Of a DNA stretch of 64,000 bases, positions 15,624 through 24,073 are shown piece after piece. A program made the position numbers and the translations under genes. Position 1 is the stretch's first letter. Each line of letters starts with the position of its first letter. The notes beneath the pieces are model-generated. The model had not been told where the DNA came from and made no database searches. It saw only the letters and a list, made by a program, of their open reading frames with translations. Source of the stretch: Amycolatopsis regifaucium (GTDB lineage: Bacteria > Actinomycetota > Actinomycetes > Mycobacteriales > Pseudonocardiaceae); contig NZ_LQCI01000003.1 of the NCBI RefSeq assembly GCF_001613935.1, positions 248,001 through 312,000 of the forward strand, given 5' to 3'.

Positions 15624-16688
15624 GTGCGGGCGGTCGTCTTCGAAGAGTTCGGGGTGCTGCCCGAGGTACGCGAGGTGCCAAATCCGTCCGTGCCGCCTGG
15701 CGGGGTGGTGATCGCCCTCGACGCGACCGGGGTGTGCCGCAGCGACTGGCACTCTTGGCAGGGGCACGACGCGTCGGTGAAGCTGCCGCACGTCGCCGGG
15801 CACGAACTCGCCGGCCGGATCGCGTCGCTCGGCGAGGACGTCCGTGGCTGGTCGGTCGGGGACCGGGTGACCGTCCCGTTCGTCTGCGCCTGCGGCACCT
15901 GTGCCCAGTGCGCGGCCGGTGACCAGCAGATCTGCGACCGCGAGTTCCAGCCGGGCGCGACCCACTGGGGCTCGTTCGCGGAGTACGTCGCCATCGAGAA
16001 CGCCGAGGTCAACCTCGTGGCGCTGCCGGATTCGCTGTCCGCCGCCGAGGCGGCCGCGCTGGGGTGCCGGTTCGGGACGGCGTTCCGCGCGGTGCTGCGC
16101 CAAGGCGGCGTCCGGCCGGGCCAGTGGGTCGCGGTCTACGGCTGCGGCGGGGTCGGCGTCTCGGCGATCCTGCTCGCCGTCGCGGTCGGCGCTTCGGTGG
16201 TCGCCGTCGACCCGTCACCGCAGGCCAGGGCGCTGGCGTCGCGGATGGGTGCGGCCGTGACCGTGGACGCGTCCGAGTTCGAAGGCCACGAAGCCGTCGC
16301 CGCGCACGTCCGCGACCTGACCGGCGGCGGTGCGCATGTCTCGCTCGACTGTCTCGGCTCGCCGACCACCTGCGCGGCGTCGATCGGCAGCCTGCGGAAA
16401 CGCGGAAGGCACGTCCAGGCCGGGTTGATGCCGCCGGCGCAGGGTGTCGCGCCGATCCCGATGCACCGGGTGATCGGCGGGGAGCTGGAAATCGTCGGCA
16501 TCCACGGGCTGCAAGCGCACGAGTACCCCGAGATGCTGCGGGTGGTGGAGACCGCCGGGATCGATCTCGCCGGGATGATCGGCAAGCGGGTCGGCCTCGA
16601 CGACGTCCCCGCGGTGCTGGCGGCGATGAACGACCCGGTCCGCGCTCAGGCCGGGGTGACCGTGGTCGAATTCGGTGATTCGCTGTGA
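15624..16688 (+). CDS. Zinc-dependent alcohol dehydrogenase
   Basis: A 354-aa MDR-family dehydrogenase. The catalytic zinc ligands lie in GVCRSDWHSW and VAGHELAGRI, the structural zinc site is CACGTCAQCAAGDQQIC with four cysteines, and the NAD(P)-binding loop is GCGGVGVSAILLA. It would oxidise an alcohol or reduce an aldehyde or ketone in the cytosol. GTG 15624 is preceded by GGAGAG at normal distance. Genomic context gives no substrate. Confidence 0.9.
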   Translation: MRAVVFEEFGVLPEVREVPNPSVPPGGVVIALDATGVCRSDWHSWQGHDASVKLPHVAGHELAGRIASLGEDVRGWSVGDRVTVPFVCACGTCAQCAAGDQQICDREFQPGATHWGSFAEYVAIENAEVNLVALPDSLSAAEAAALGCRFGTAFRAVLRQGGVRPGQWVAVYGCGGVGVSAILLAVAVGASVVAVDPSPQARALASRMGAAVTVDASEFEGHEAVAAHVRDLTGGGAHVSLDCLGSPTTCAASIGSLRKRGRHVQAGLMPPAQGVAPIPMHRVIGGELEIVGIHGLQAHEYPEMLRVVETAGIDLAGMIGKRVGLDDVPAVLAAMNDPVRAQAGVTVVEFGDSL

Positions 16689-16809
16689 CAGTCACGCACA
16701 CTTCGTCTCGGTCGCGCTTCTTCGTGCGGGTACCGAGGTGGTTCGCCGCGGCCGGGGTCATGGTCCGGGGCCACCGGATCATCGGCGCGCGGCCTGGCAA
16801 ACTCGACCT

Positions 16810-17448
16810 GTGGACGCGCTGATCCCTCGCCCGCGCGCCGAAGTCGCGCCCGGTGCCGTGCATATCCCCGACTGGCTCGACCTCGACGCGCAACGCCGGT
16901 TGGTCGAAGCCTGTCGCGGCTGGCGTGGTTACCGGCAGACGCGGCTGCCGAACGGCGGCGTGATGTCCGTGCGGACGGTCTGTCTCGGCTGGCACTGGCA
17001 CCCGTACCGGTACTCCAAGGTGACTGACGACGGCTCCCCGGTCCTTCCGTTTCCCGGCTGGCTGGGTGACCTGGGCAGACGTGCTGTCTCTGACGCCTAC
17101 GGAGTCTCGTCGTATGAGCCGGACATCGCTTTGGTGAACTTCTACGACTCAGCCGCGAAGATGGGGATGCATCAGGACAAGGACGAGGCGTCGCTGGAGC
17201 CCGTCGTGTCGCTGAGCCTGGGGGACGCTTGCGTTTTCCGGTTCGGGAACACGTCCGATCGCGGGCGGCCCTACACGGACGTCGATCTGCGGTCGGGTGA
17301 CCTGTTCGTGTTCGGCGGGGAGTCGCGGCTGGCCTTCCACGGGGTGCCGAAGGTGTTGCCCGGGACCGCCGATCCGGAACTGGGGCTGGTGGGGCGGTTG
17401 AACCTCACTTTGCGGGTCTCGGGCCTCGTGAGTGGTGAAGAGGGTTAG
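16810..17448 (+). CDS. alkB: AlkB-type 2-oxoglutarate/Fe(II) DNA repair dioxygenase
   Basis: A 212-aa oxidative demethylase that removes alkyl groups from bases (1-methyladenine, 3-methylcytosine) using Fe(II), O2 and 2-oxoglutarate. The iron ligands are H121 and D123 in MGMHQDKDE and H177 in LAFHGVPKV; the 2-oxoglutarate arginines are in GRLNLTLR. The substrate-lid tryptophans (WHWHPYRYSK) and NFYDS motif also match. GTG 16810 gives a length very near E. coli AlkB (216 aa); the frame upstream to 16675 is not family-like. Its last 44 bases overlap pxpC, transcribed towards it. Confidence 0.92.
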   Translation: MDALIPRPRAEVAPGAVHIPDWLDLDAQRRLVEACRGWRGYRQTRLPNGGVMSVRTVCLGWHWHPYRYSKVTDDGSPVLPFPGWLGDLGRRAVSDAYGVSSYEPDIALVNFYDSAAKMGMHQDKDEASLEPVVSLSLGDACVFRFGNTSDRGRPYTDVDLRSGDLFVFGGESRLAFHGVPKVLPGTADPELGLVGRLNLTLRVSGLVSGEEG

Positions 17449-18319
17449 AACCGTCACTGCCCTTCACGAGCCGGAAGCGGATCCGCTGCCCAGGGCGCAC
17501 CTGCGCGGCCACATCCAGGTCCGCCTCCTCGACCACCGCGATCACCGGATAGCCCCCGGTCACCGGATGGTCGGCCAGGAACAGGATCGGCTGTCCTGAA
17601 GGAGGAACCTGCAACGCGCCGGGCACGGCGGCCTCTGGCGGCAGCTCGCCGTCACGCGCCCGCGAAAGGTCGGGACCTTCCAGGCGTACGCCCACGCGAT
17701 CGACGTCAGCGGTGGCCACGAACACGGAAGTGAGCAAAGTGGACAGTGCGCCGGGTACGAACCAAGACACCCGGGGCCCGACGGTCACCCGCAGCACCGG
17801 CTCCTCCGCCAACAAAGCACAGGGCGCGAGGTCGACCCCGGGATGAGGCGAAACCCGGTGCCCCACCGGCAAGGTCATCCCGGCGGACAGCACGGGCGGG
17901 CCCACTTTGCCGAGGGTGTCGGTCGCCCGGGAACCCAGCACCGGAGCGACGTCGACACCGCCCCGCACGGCGACATAGCAACGCAAACCCTGAGAAGCCA
18001 TCCCGAGAACGAGTTCGTCGCCAGGGCCGACCGGGATCGGCGAGTTCGAGCCGAATGCCCGGCCGCCGACGGTGATCGGGCAGGGCGCGCCGGTGACGGC
18101 GACGGTCGTGGGCGCGGAGAAGCGCAGCACGAGACCGCCCAGGACACACTCCAATGCCGCGTTGTCTTCGGGGTTCCCGACCAGCCGGTTGGCCAGCCGC
18201 AGCGAGCCCCGGTCGGCGGCACCGGACCGGCCGACGCCGATCGCGGCCAGCCCCGGGCGCCCGAGGTCCTGAACGGTGGCGAAGATGCCGGTGCGGACGA
18301 CGTCGATCTTCGCGGTCAT
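17405..18319 (-). CDS. pxpC: 5-oxoprolinase subunit C (biotin-dependent carboxyltransferase-like)
   Basis: A 304-aa homologue of the C-terminal allophanate-hydrolase/KipA domain. Landmarks are VQDLGRPGLAAIGVGRSGAAD, LVGNPEDNAALECVLGG, YVAVRGGVDVAPVLGSRATD and the end PILFLADHPVTGGYPVIAVV. With PxpA and PxpB it forms the ATP-dependent bacterial 5-oxoprolinase that opens 5-oxoproline to glutamate. It is the last gene of the operon, joined to pxpB by a four-base ATGA overlap, and its tail overlaps the alkB tail. Confidence 0.93.
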   Translation of the reverse strand: MTAKIDVVRTGIFATVQDLGRPGLAAIGVGRSGAADRGSLRLANRLVGNPEDNAALECVLGGLVLRFSAPTTVAVTGAPCPITVGGRAFGSNSPIPVGPGDELVLGMASQGLRCYVAVRGGVDVAPVLGSRATDTLGKVGPPVLSAGMTLPVGHRVSPHPGVDLAPCALLAEEPVLRVTVGPRVSWFVPGALSTLLTSVFVATADVDRVGVRLEGPDLSRARDGELPPEAAVPGALQVPPSGQPILFLADHPVTGGYPVIAVVEEADLDVAAQVRPGQRIRFRLVKGSDGSNPLHHSRGPRPAK

Positions 18320-18924
18320 GAACTGAACCGGATCCGCGTGCCCGGCGCCAGCAGGTTCGGCGGCTCACGGTCGACGTCCCACACCGGCAGGATGGTCCGC
18401 CCGATCAGCCGCCAGCCGCCGGGCGAGGCGTGCGGGTACACCGCCGTGTACTCGCCCGCGATCGCGACCGATCCGGCGGGCACCCTGGTGCGCGGGCTCG
18501 ACCGGCGCGGCAGGTGCAGCGCGGGGTCGAGGCCGGTCAGGTAGGCGAAACCCGGCGCGAAGCCACAGAACGCCGAGACATAGGTGCCGTCTTCATGCCG
18601 CCGGACGACAGCTTCGGCCGACATCCCCGCGGCCGCCGCCACCTCCGCCAGGTCCGGACCGTCGTAGCGCACGGGCACGACGATCTCGGCGGTCTCGCGA
18701 GGCGATACGTCCACAGTGGACCGATCGAGGATCGCGCCGGCGAGGCGGTCGTGGTGCGTCCGGCCCGGGTCGAACCGGACCAGGAGCGTCCGCGCGGCCG
18801 GGACCAGTTCCACGACCCCGTCCGGCGGATCCTGCTCCAGTGACGCGTGCAGCCCGAGCACCTCCGACGGATCGTCGAAGTCGACCATGGCCGCACGCGA
18901 CCCGTAGGGCAGCACTCGCATCAC
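18316..18924 (-). CDS. pxpB: 5-oxoprolinase subunit B (KipI-like)
   Basis: A 202-aa partner of PxpC. The family motifs are VVPVRYDGPDLAEVA, AFCGFAPGFAYLTGLDP, RVPAGSVAIAGEYTAVYP and SPGGWRLIGRT. It probably forms the ATP-dependent catalytic unit together with PxpC. Four-base overlaps on both sides (with pxpA upstream and pxpC downstream) show tight translational coupling. The start ATG 18924 gives [11 protein letters not shown], the usual family beginning. Confidence 0.93.
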   Translation of the reverse strand: MMRVLPYGSRAAMVDFDDPSEVLGLHASLEQDPPDGVVELVPAARTLLVRFDPGRTHHDRLAGAILDRSTVDVSPRETAEIVVPVRYDGPDLAEVAAAAGMSAEAVVRRHEDGTYVSAFCGFAPGFAYLTGLDPALHLPRRSSPRTRVPAGSVAIAGEYTAVYPHASPGGWRLIGRTILPVWDVDREPPNLLAPGTRIRFSS

Positions 18925-19682
18925 GCGGCCTCGAGGAACGGTCCGATGTGGACGCCGGACGCGCTCAGCCCCGCGCGGATCCGTCGCGCCAGCTCGACGG
19001 CGCCGGGAGTGTCACCGTGCACGCACAGGGAATGCGGCTGGAGCGTCAGCTCGCTTCCGTCGTCGGCGATGACCTTGCCGGTGGTCGCCATCGCGACCGC
19101 CCGCATCGTCACCTCGTCGGCGTCGTGGAGGACAGCGCCCGGCAGTTTCCGTGACACCAGAAGCCCTTCCGGTGTGTACGCGCGGTCCGCGAAGGCCTCG
19201 GCGTACGCGGGGAACCCGGCTTTTTCGGCCTGTTCGGCCATTTCCGAGTCCGGCGGGCACAGCAGCGCGAGCGCGGGGAAGAACCGGCGGATGCCTTCGA
19301 CCACCGCGGCCGCCTGCTCCGGATCCACGGAAGCGGTGTTGTACAACGCCCCGTGCGGTTTGACGTACCGCACCCGCGTCCCCGCCGCCCGCGCGAACGC
19401 ATCGAGCGCGCCGATCTGGTAGAGCACGTCGTCGGCCAGGTCGGCGGGGGCGACGTCCATCGCCCGCCGCCCGAACCCGGCCAGATCGCGGTAGGCGACG
19501 TGGGCGCCGATGACGACGCCGCGCTCCGCCGCGCGTTCGCAGACGCGCCGCATCACCGAAGGGTCACCGGCGTGGAAGCCGCACGCGACGTTCGCGCTGG
19601 TGACGACGTCGAGCATGGCGTCGTCGTCGCCCATCTTCCAGGCGCCGAAACCCTCGCCCAGGTCACTGTTGAGATCCATCAC
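18921..19682 (-). CDS. pxpA: 5-oxoprolinase subunit A (LamB/YcsF family)
   Basis: A 253-aa LamB/YcsF protein. Conserved acidic and histidine motifs are [53 protein letters not shown] and CVHGDTPGA. PxpA is required with PxpB and PxpC to convert 5-oxoproline to glutamate. It starts within the stop of the DUF1445 gene (four-base overlap). Confidence 0.94.
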   Translation of the reverse strand: MMDLNSDLGEGFGAWKMGDDDAMLDVVTSANVACGFHAGDPSVMRRVCERAAERGVVIGAHVAYRDLAGFGRRAMDVAPADLADDVLYQIGALDAFARAAGTRVRYVKPHGALYNTASVDPEQAAAVVEGIRRFFPALALLCPPDSEMAEQAEKAGFPAYAEAFADRAYTPEGLLVSRKLPGAVLHDADEVTMRAVAMATTGKVIADDGSELTLQPHSLCVHGDTPGAVELARRIRAGLSASGVHIGPFLEAA

Positions 19683-20473
19683 GCCACCCTGAACTCACTG
19701 TCGAGCTTGTCGGTCACGAACATGTAGCCCGGCGCGTGCGTGATCGCGAACGGCGGCCGCGAGGCCATCAGCGCCGCTTGCGGGGTCACGCCGCACGCCC
19801 AGAACACCGGCACGTCACCGGGTCGCGCGTCGACCGGATCGCCGAAATCGGGTTCGCCGAGGTCGGCGATGCCGAGCGCGCCGGGGTCACCGACGTGCAC
19901 GGGCGCGCCGTGCACGGACGGCATCGCGCGGGTGATCCGCACGGCGTCGTCGACGCGGTCTTCGGGGATCTGCCGCATGGAGACCACCATCGGACCGTAC
20001 AGCCGCCCGGCCGGGACGCACTCGCGGTTCGTCACGTACATCGCCACGTTGCGGCCCTGGTCGACGTGCCGCAGCGGGATCCCTTCCGCGGCCAGCGCCG
20101 ATTCGAAGGTGAAACTGCAGCCGATCGAGAACGCGACCATGTCACTGCGCCACAGCCCGCTCGCGTCCGAGACCTCGCCGGACAGCGCGCCGTTCTGCCA
20201 CACACGGTAACGCGGCAGGTCGGTGCGCAGATCCGCGCCGGGCGCCAGGCGCGTCGACGGGTCGCCGGGATCGCTGACGTCGAGCACCGGGCAGGGCCGC
20301 GGGTTCCGCTGGCAGAACAACAGGACGTCGTAGGCCCAGTCCTCGGGCACGGCGATCAGGTTGGTCTGCGTGAACCCGTTCGCCCAGCCGGTGGTCGGGC
20401 GGGCGGTACCGGCGCGGAACAGGGCGCGAACCTCGCCGGGGGTCATCGTCGCCGGTTCGTCGAAGGTGGTCAT
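19679..20473 (-). CDS. DUF1445 / D-glutamate cyclase-like hydro-lyase family protein
   Basis: A 264-aa member of the DUF1445 family, named putative hydro-lyase in databases and related to mammalian D-glutamate cyclase, which makes and opens 5-oxo-D-proline. Motifs are [60 protein letters not shown] and [13 protein letters not shown]. Its position between the permease and pxpA is that expected for an enzyme feeding 5-oxoproline (perhaps the D-form) into the PxpABC pathway; that link is inference. ATG 20473 has GAGGAGG seven bases upstream. Confidence 0.85.
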   Translation of the reverse strand: MTTFDEPATMTPGEVRALFRAGTARPTTGWANGFTQTNLIAVPEDWAYDVLLFCQRNPRPCPVLDVSDPGDPSTRLAPGADLRTDLPRYRVWQNGALSGEVSDASGLWRSDMVAFSIGCSFTFESALAAEGIPLRHVDQGRNVAMYVTNRECVPAGRLYGPMVVSMRQIPEDRVDDAVRITRAMPSVHGAPVHVGDPGALGIADLGEPDFGDPVDARPGDVPVFWACGVTPQAALMASRPPFAITHAPGYMFVTDKLDSEFRVA

Positions 20474-20499
20474 CGCGGTGCCTCCTCTTCCGATTGTCG

Positions 20500-21744
20500 T
20501 CACAGAAGTTCGCGGCCGCGAGTCTCGGGCAGGCCGAGCAGCGCCAGTACGGCGATGCCGTAGCCGACCGCGCCGAACACCATCGCGCCGCCGGCGCCGA
20601 GGAAACCGACCACGGCGGGGAAGGTCGCGCCGATGGCCCGGCCGAGGTTGTAGGTGAAGCCCTGTCCGGTCCCGCGCAGCGCCGAAGGGTACAGCTCGGC
20701 GAGGAACGCGCCGAACCCGCTGAAGATCGCGGACATCGAGAACCCGAGCGGGAAACCGAGGAACAGCACGAGGGTGTTCGCGCCCGCCGGGATCTGCGTG
20801 TAGGCGATGATGAGACCCGCCGACAGCACGGAGAACAGCAGGAAGGTCTTCTTGCGCCCCAGGAGATCCGTGAGATAACCGCCGGTGACGTAGCCGATGA
20901 ACGCGCCGGAGATCAGGAACGCCAGATAGCCGCCGGTGCCGATGACGGTCAGGCCGCGCGTGGTCTTCAGGTAGCTCGGGAGCCAGGTCGCGAGGGTGTA
21001 GTACCCGCCCTGGACACCGGTGGCGAGCAGTGCGGCGAAGAACGTCGTGCGCAGCAGGTCCGGCTTGAAGATGCCCGCCAGCGAACCGCGTTCCTTCTTG
21101 GTGGCCCTGGCGGCTTCCGCGACCGGCGCGTCCTGGACGTTGCGGCGGACCCACAGCACCAGCAGCGCGGGGATGACGCCGGTCCAGAACATGACGCGCC
21201 ACGCGACGTCCGGGCTCCAGATGCTGAAGACGACGGTGTAGACGACCACCGACAGTGCCCAGCCGACGGCCCAGGCGCTCTGCACGAAGGCGACCGTGCG
21301 GCCGCGGTAGCGGGCCTGCGAGTACTCCGCCACCAGCGCGGCACCGGCCGCCCACTCTCCGCCGAAGCCGAGTCCCTGCAGGGCGCGGAAGATCAGGAGC
21401 GTCTCGAAGTTCGGCGCGAACCCGCAGAGCACGGTGAAGACCGTGTACATCGCGATGGTGATCTGGAGCGTGCGGACGCGGCCGATGCGGTCGGCCAGTA
21501 CGCCGGCGCCGATGCCACCGATCGCCGAGACCACCAGCGTCGTCGTGCCGAGCAGACCGGCCTCGCCGCCGGAGAGGCCGTAATAGGCGGTGATCGCGGC
21601 CAGGCCCAGCGGAAGCGTCTGGTAGTCGAACGAATCGAGCCCGTACCCGCCGAACGCGCCGACGAAGGCCCGGCGGCCTCGCGAACCGAGCGTGCGGAAC
21701 CAGGCGAAGGGGCGTGTGTCTTCGGTAGTGGCTGTCGCGTCCAT
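20500..21744 (-). CDS. Major facilitator superfamily transporter, probably for 5-oxoproline or related acid
   Basis: A 414-aa, twelve-helix MFS transporter. The loop 2-3 motif is [17 protein letters not shown], helix 4 has [20 protein letters not shown], and a second signature [14 protein letters not shown] follows the central loop. These fit the aromatic-acid/sialate-type proton symporters. ATG 21744 has GGAGGT five bases upstream; the frame continuing to 21822 lacks this. It is first in the DUF1445-pxpABC operon, so uptake of 5-oxoproline or a precursor is the likely job (inference). Confidence 0.88.
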   Translation of the reverse strand: MDATATTEDTRPFAWFRTLGSRGRRAFVGAFGGYGLDSFDYQTLPLGLAAITAYYGLSGGEAGLLGTTTLVVSAIGGIGAGVLADRIGRVRTLQITIAMYTVFTVLCGFAPNFETLLIFRALQGLGFGGEWAAGAALVAEYSQARYRGRTVAFVQSAWAVGWALSVVVYTVVFSIWSPDVAWRVMFWTGVIPALLVLWVRRNVQDAPVAEAARATKKERGSLAGIFKPDLLRTTFFAALLATGVQGGYYTLATWLPSYLKTTRGLTVIGTGGYLAFLISGAFIGYVTGGYLTDLLGRKKTFLLFSVLSAGLIIAYTQIPAGANTLVLFLGFPLGFSMSAIFSGFGAFLAELYPSALRGTGQGFTYNLGRAIGATFPAVVGFLGAGGAMVFGAVGYGIAVLALLGLPETRGRELL

Positions 21745-21804
21745 CGGCACCTCCAGTGGGTGAAGCCCATCGTGGCACGGGTCACATGAGTAGCCACTGT
21801 AGGT

Positions 21805-21817
21805 ATTGTTCAACAAT
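21805..21817. promoter_or_regulatory. Putative GntR/FCD operator
   Basis: ATTGTT-C-AACAAT is a perfect inverted repeat of the size and A/T character of FCD-type GntR operators. It sits in the divergent gap between the MFS-pxp operon and the gntR gene, 61 bases upstream of the former's start and 53 bases upstream of the latter's. Confidence 0.6.
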
Positions 21818-21869
21818 TCCACAAGAGGATCCTTGGCTCGCTCTCTTGTGTGTAGGTAGGATCGGTCAC

Positions 21870-22571
21870 GTGACGATCGCGGAGGGTGGTCCTGCCTCGG
21901 TGCAAGGACTCGAAGCGGATCGCGGCATGATCAGCCGCACCAGTACCGCCGAGCGGGTCGCGGGCGTCCTGCGCACGCGGATCGCGGAAGGGTTCTTCCT
22001 GCCGGGGGGGCGGCTGTCGGAGCACGACATCGGCTCGGCGCTCGGCGTCTCGCGGAACACGCTGCGCGAGGCGTTCCGGCTGCTCACGCATGAGCGGCTC
22101 TTGACCCATGAACTCAACCGCGGCGTTTTCGTGCGGGTGTTGTCCGTCGAAGACGTCGTCGACCTCTACAAGGTGCGCAAGGTCGTCGAGTGCTCGGCTG
22201 TCCGGGCGGTGACGGAGAAGCCGCCGACGTTCGCGAAGCTCGCGCGCATGGTCGAGGACGGCAGGCTCGCCGAGCGAAGCGAGCGCTGGCAGGATCTCGG
22301 CACCGCGAACATCCGGTTCCATTCGGCGATCGCGGAACTCGGTGGCAGCGAACGGATCGACGAGCTGATGCGCGGCATCTTCGCCGAGCTGCGGCTGGTG
22401 TTCCACATGATGGCCGACCCGCGGCGCTTCCACGAGCCGTACCTCAAGCGCAACGCGGAGATCCTCGAAAGGATCGAGGCAGGCGACGGCCCCGGCGCCG
22501 AAGCGCTCCTCGCGCAGTACCTCACCGACGCCGAAAACCAGCTCGTCGAGGCCTACGCGGAACGTACCTGA
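21870..22571 (+). CDS. GntR-family (FCD) regulator of the 5-oxoproline operon
   Basis: A 233-aa regulator with an N-terminal winged helix (TAERVAGVLRTRIAEGFFLP, SEHDIGSALGVSRNTLREAF) and an all-helical FCD domain (DLYKVRKVVECSAVRA, then RFHSAIAELGGSERIDELM), whose histidines usually hold a metal and bind an organic acid. It is divergent from the pxp operon and most likely its repressor. GTG 21870 lies seven bases after a TAGGAT -10 box, so the message is probably leaderless. An internal ATG at 21924 is the alternative start. Confidence 0.88.
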   Translation: MTIAEGGPASVQGLEADRGMISRTSTAERVAGVLRTRIAEGFFLPGGRLSEHDIGSALGVSRNTLREAFRLLTHERLLTHELNRGVFVRVLSVEDVVDLYKVRKVVECSAVRAVTEKPPTFAKLARMVEDGRLAERSERWQDLGTANIRFHSAIAELGGSERIDELMRGIFAELRLVFHMMADPRRFHEPYLKRNAEILERIEAGDGPGAEALLAQYLTDAENQLVEAYAERT

Positions 22572-22572
22572 A

Positions 22573-22679
22573 CGCGTTTAGTCCTCTAAACGCGGCAGTT
22601 CGCACCACGAACCACCGCACTGAGAGGACCAAACGTGGTGGTTCGGGTGCGAACTAACGCATTTAGAGGACGAAATGCG
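22573..22679. repeat. Compound nested palindrome, family A copy 2
   Basis: Outer arms 22573-22606 and 22646-22679 are 34 bases each with a few mismatches and carry the TCCTCTAAA...TTTAGAGGA core; an inner pair (about 22611-22620 and 22635-22642, ACCACC/GGTGGT) surrounds another partial copy, GAGAGGACCAAACG. The whole 107-base unit fills the gap between the convergent gntR and glucanase genes and looks like one element inserted in, or duplicated from, another. Confidence 0.8.
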
Positions 22680-22693
22680 TCGGTGGGGCGGGG

Positions 22694-23920
22694 TCAGGGC
22701 GTGGTCCACTTCTGGTTGGCGGCGCCGGAACAGGTCCAGAGCTGAAGCCGGGTCCCGTTCGCCGACGAGTTCCCGGTGGCGTCGAGACACTTGTTCGCCT
22801 GCGGGTTGACGATGTCCCTCGCTCCGCTGACAGTCCATTTCTGCGCGCCGGAACCGTTGCAGTCCCAAAGTTGTACCGGCGCGCCGTCGGCGGTCGAGCC
22901 GCCGGAGACGTCCATGCACTTGCCCAGCGCGCGGATCGTGCCGTCGCCACCGACGGTCCAGTTCTGGGCGGCGTTGCCGTTGCAGTCGGTGATCTGTATC
23001 GGCGTTCCGTTGGCGGTGTTCGCGCCCGCGACGTCGACGCATTTGCCGCCGATACCGGTGATCCGTCCGGTGTTCCCGGCGGTGCCGCTCGAATTGACGC
23101 GCACGTAGTCGACGACGAGCCGCTGCGGGAAGACGGTGCTGGAGTTCGGGTCACCCGGCCAGTACCCGCCGACCGCGAGGTTCAAGATCAGGTAGAAGGG
23201 GTGGTCGAAGACCCAGCGGTTTCCGTTGAGGTCGGCAGGAGTCCTTGTCTGGTGAAGGTTTCCGTCCACGTACCACTTGATCTGGTTCGGTGCCCAGTCC
23301 ACGGCGTAGGTGTGGAAGTCGTCGGAGAAGTTCGGACCGTTGTAGCCCGCACCGATCCCGCCCGCGCCGGAGTACCCGGGGCCGTGGATGGTGCCGTGCA
23401 CCGTGTTCGGTTCGAAGCCGACGTTCTCCATGATGTCGATCTCGCCGCTGTTGGGCCAGCCCACGTTGCCGATGTCGGCGCCGAGCATCCAGAACGCCGG
23501 CCACATCCCCTGTCCACGCGGCAGTTTCATCCGCGCTTCGAACCGGCCGTACGTCTGCGTGAACTGACCCTGAGTGGACAGTCGGGCCGAGGTGTACTCA
23601 CAGCGGCCGTACCAGCAGTTGTAGTTGCCGGGGTTCTCCTTCTTCGCGGTGATGACCAGGTTGCCCTGGCCGTCGAGCGCCGCGTTGTTCGTCCCGGACG
23701 TGTACCACTGGCGCTCGTGGTTGTTCACGTTGTCGCCGGTCTCGAAGTGCCACTTCGAGGTGTCGATCCCGGCGCCCGCGGGGCCGTTGAAGTCGTCGGT
23801 GAAGGTGGCGGCCAAGACCGCGGCCTCGGAAGCCGGAGCCTGGGCCGTGGCCGGAAGTGAACCGAGGAGGACGCCGACAGCGAGGAGCGCTGTCCAGCGG
23901 ATTCGCGATGAGATGGACAT
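22694..23920 (-). CDS. Secreted GH16 endo-beta-glucanase with ricin-B (CBM13) domain
   Basis: A 408-aa secreted hydrolase. Residues 1-32 are a Sec-type signal peptide (RIRWTALLAVGVLLGSLPAT). The catalytic domain spans about residues 38-275, with GQGMWPAFWMLG and the GH16 active site EIDIME (E160 nucleophile, D162, E165 acid/base). Residues about 283-408 form a beta-trefoil with three QxW repeats (QNW, QKW, QKW), a carbohydrate-binding module. It probably cleaves laminarin or lichenan-type beta-glucans outside the cell. GAGG lies about eight bases before the ATG. A strong inverted repeat lies 75 bases upstream. Confidence 0.93.
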   Translation of the reverse strand: MSISSRIRWTALLAVGVLLGSLPATAQAPASEAAVLAATFTDDFNGPAGAGIDTSKWHFETGDNVNNHERQWYTSGTNNAALDGQGNLVITAKKENPGNYNCWYGRCEYTSARLSTQGQFTQTYGRFEARMKLPRGQGMWPAFWMLGADIGNVGWPNSGEIDIMENVGFEPNTVHGTIHGPGYSGAGGIGAGYNGPNFSDDFHTYAVDWAPNQIKWYVDGNLHQTRTPADLNGNRWVFDHPFYLILNLAVGGYWPGDPNSSTVFPQRLVVDYVRVNSSGTAGNTGRITGIGGKCVDVAGANTANGTPIQITDCNGNAAQNWTVGGDGTIRALGKCMDVSGGSTADGAPVQLWDCNGSGAQKWTVSGARDIVNPQANKCLDATGNSSANGTRLQLWTCSGAANQKWTTP

Positions 23921-23994
23921 CGTTGTCGCCTCTCTGACCGTTGGGGACCCCGCGCGGCAGCGAACGCGGGAGAACGGAAAGCGCGTGGCAGAAC

Positions 23995-24021
23995 TACTTT
24001 GTTGTGCCTGACAACAAAGTA
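23995..24021. promoter_or_regulatory. Perfect inverted repeat upstream of glucanase, likely ROK operator
   Basis: TACTTTGTTGT-GCCTG-ACAACAAAGTA: 11-base arms with a 5-base spacer, strikingly A/T-rich for this genome. It lies between the ROK regulator gene and the glucanase gene, both on the minus strand. ROK repressors of the NagC/XylR type bind A/T-rich inverted repeats of this kind, so it is a good operator candidate for the glucanase. A terminator role for the ROK gene is the alternative. Confidence 0.65.
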
Positions 24022-24073
24022 TGCATGGTCTCTACTACTGCGACAAGACGTATTTTTCGAGCTCGAATTAAGG

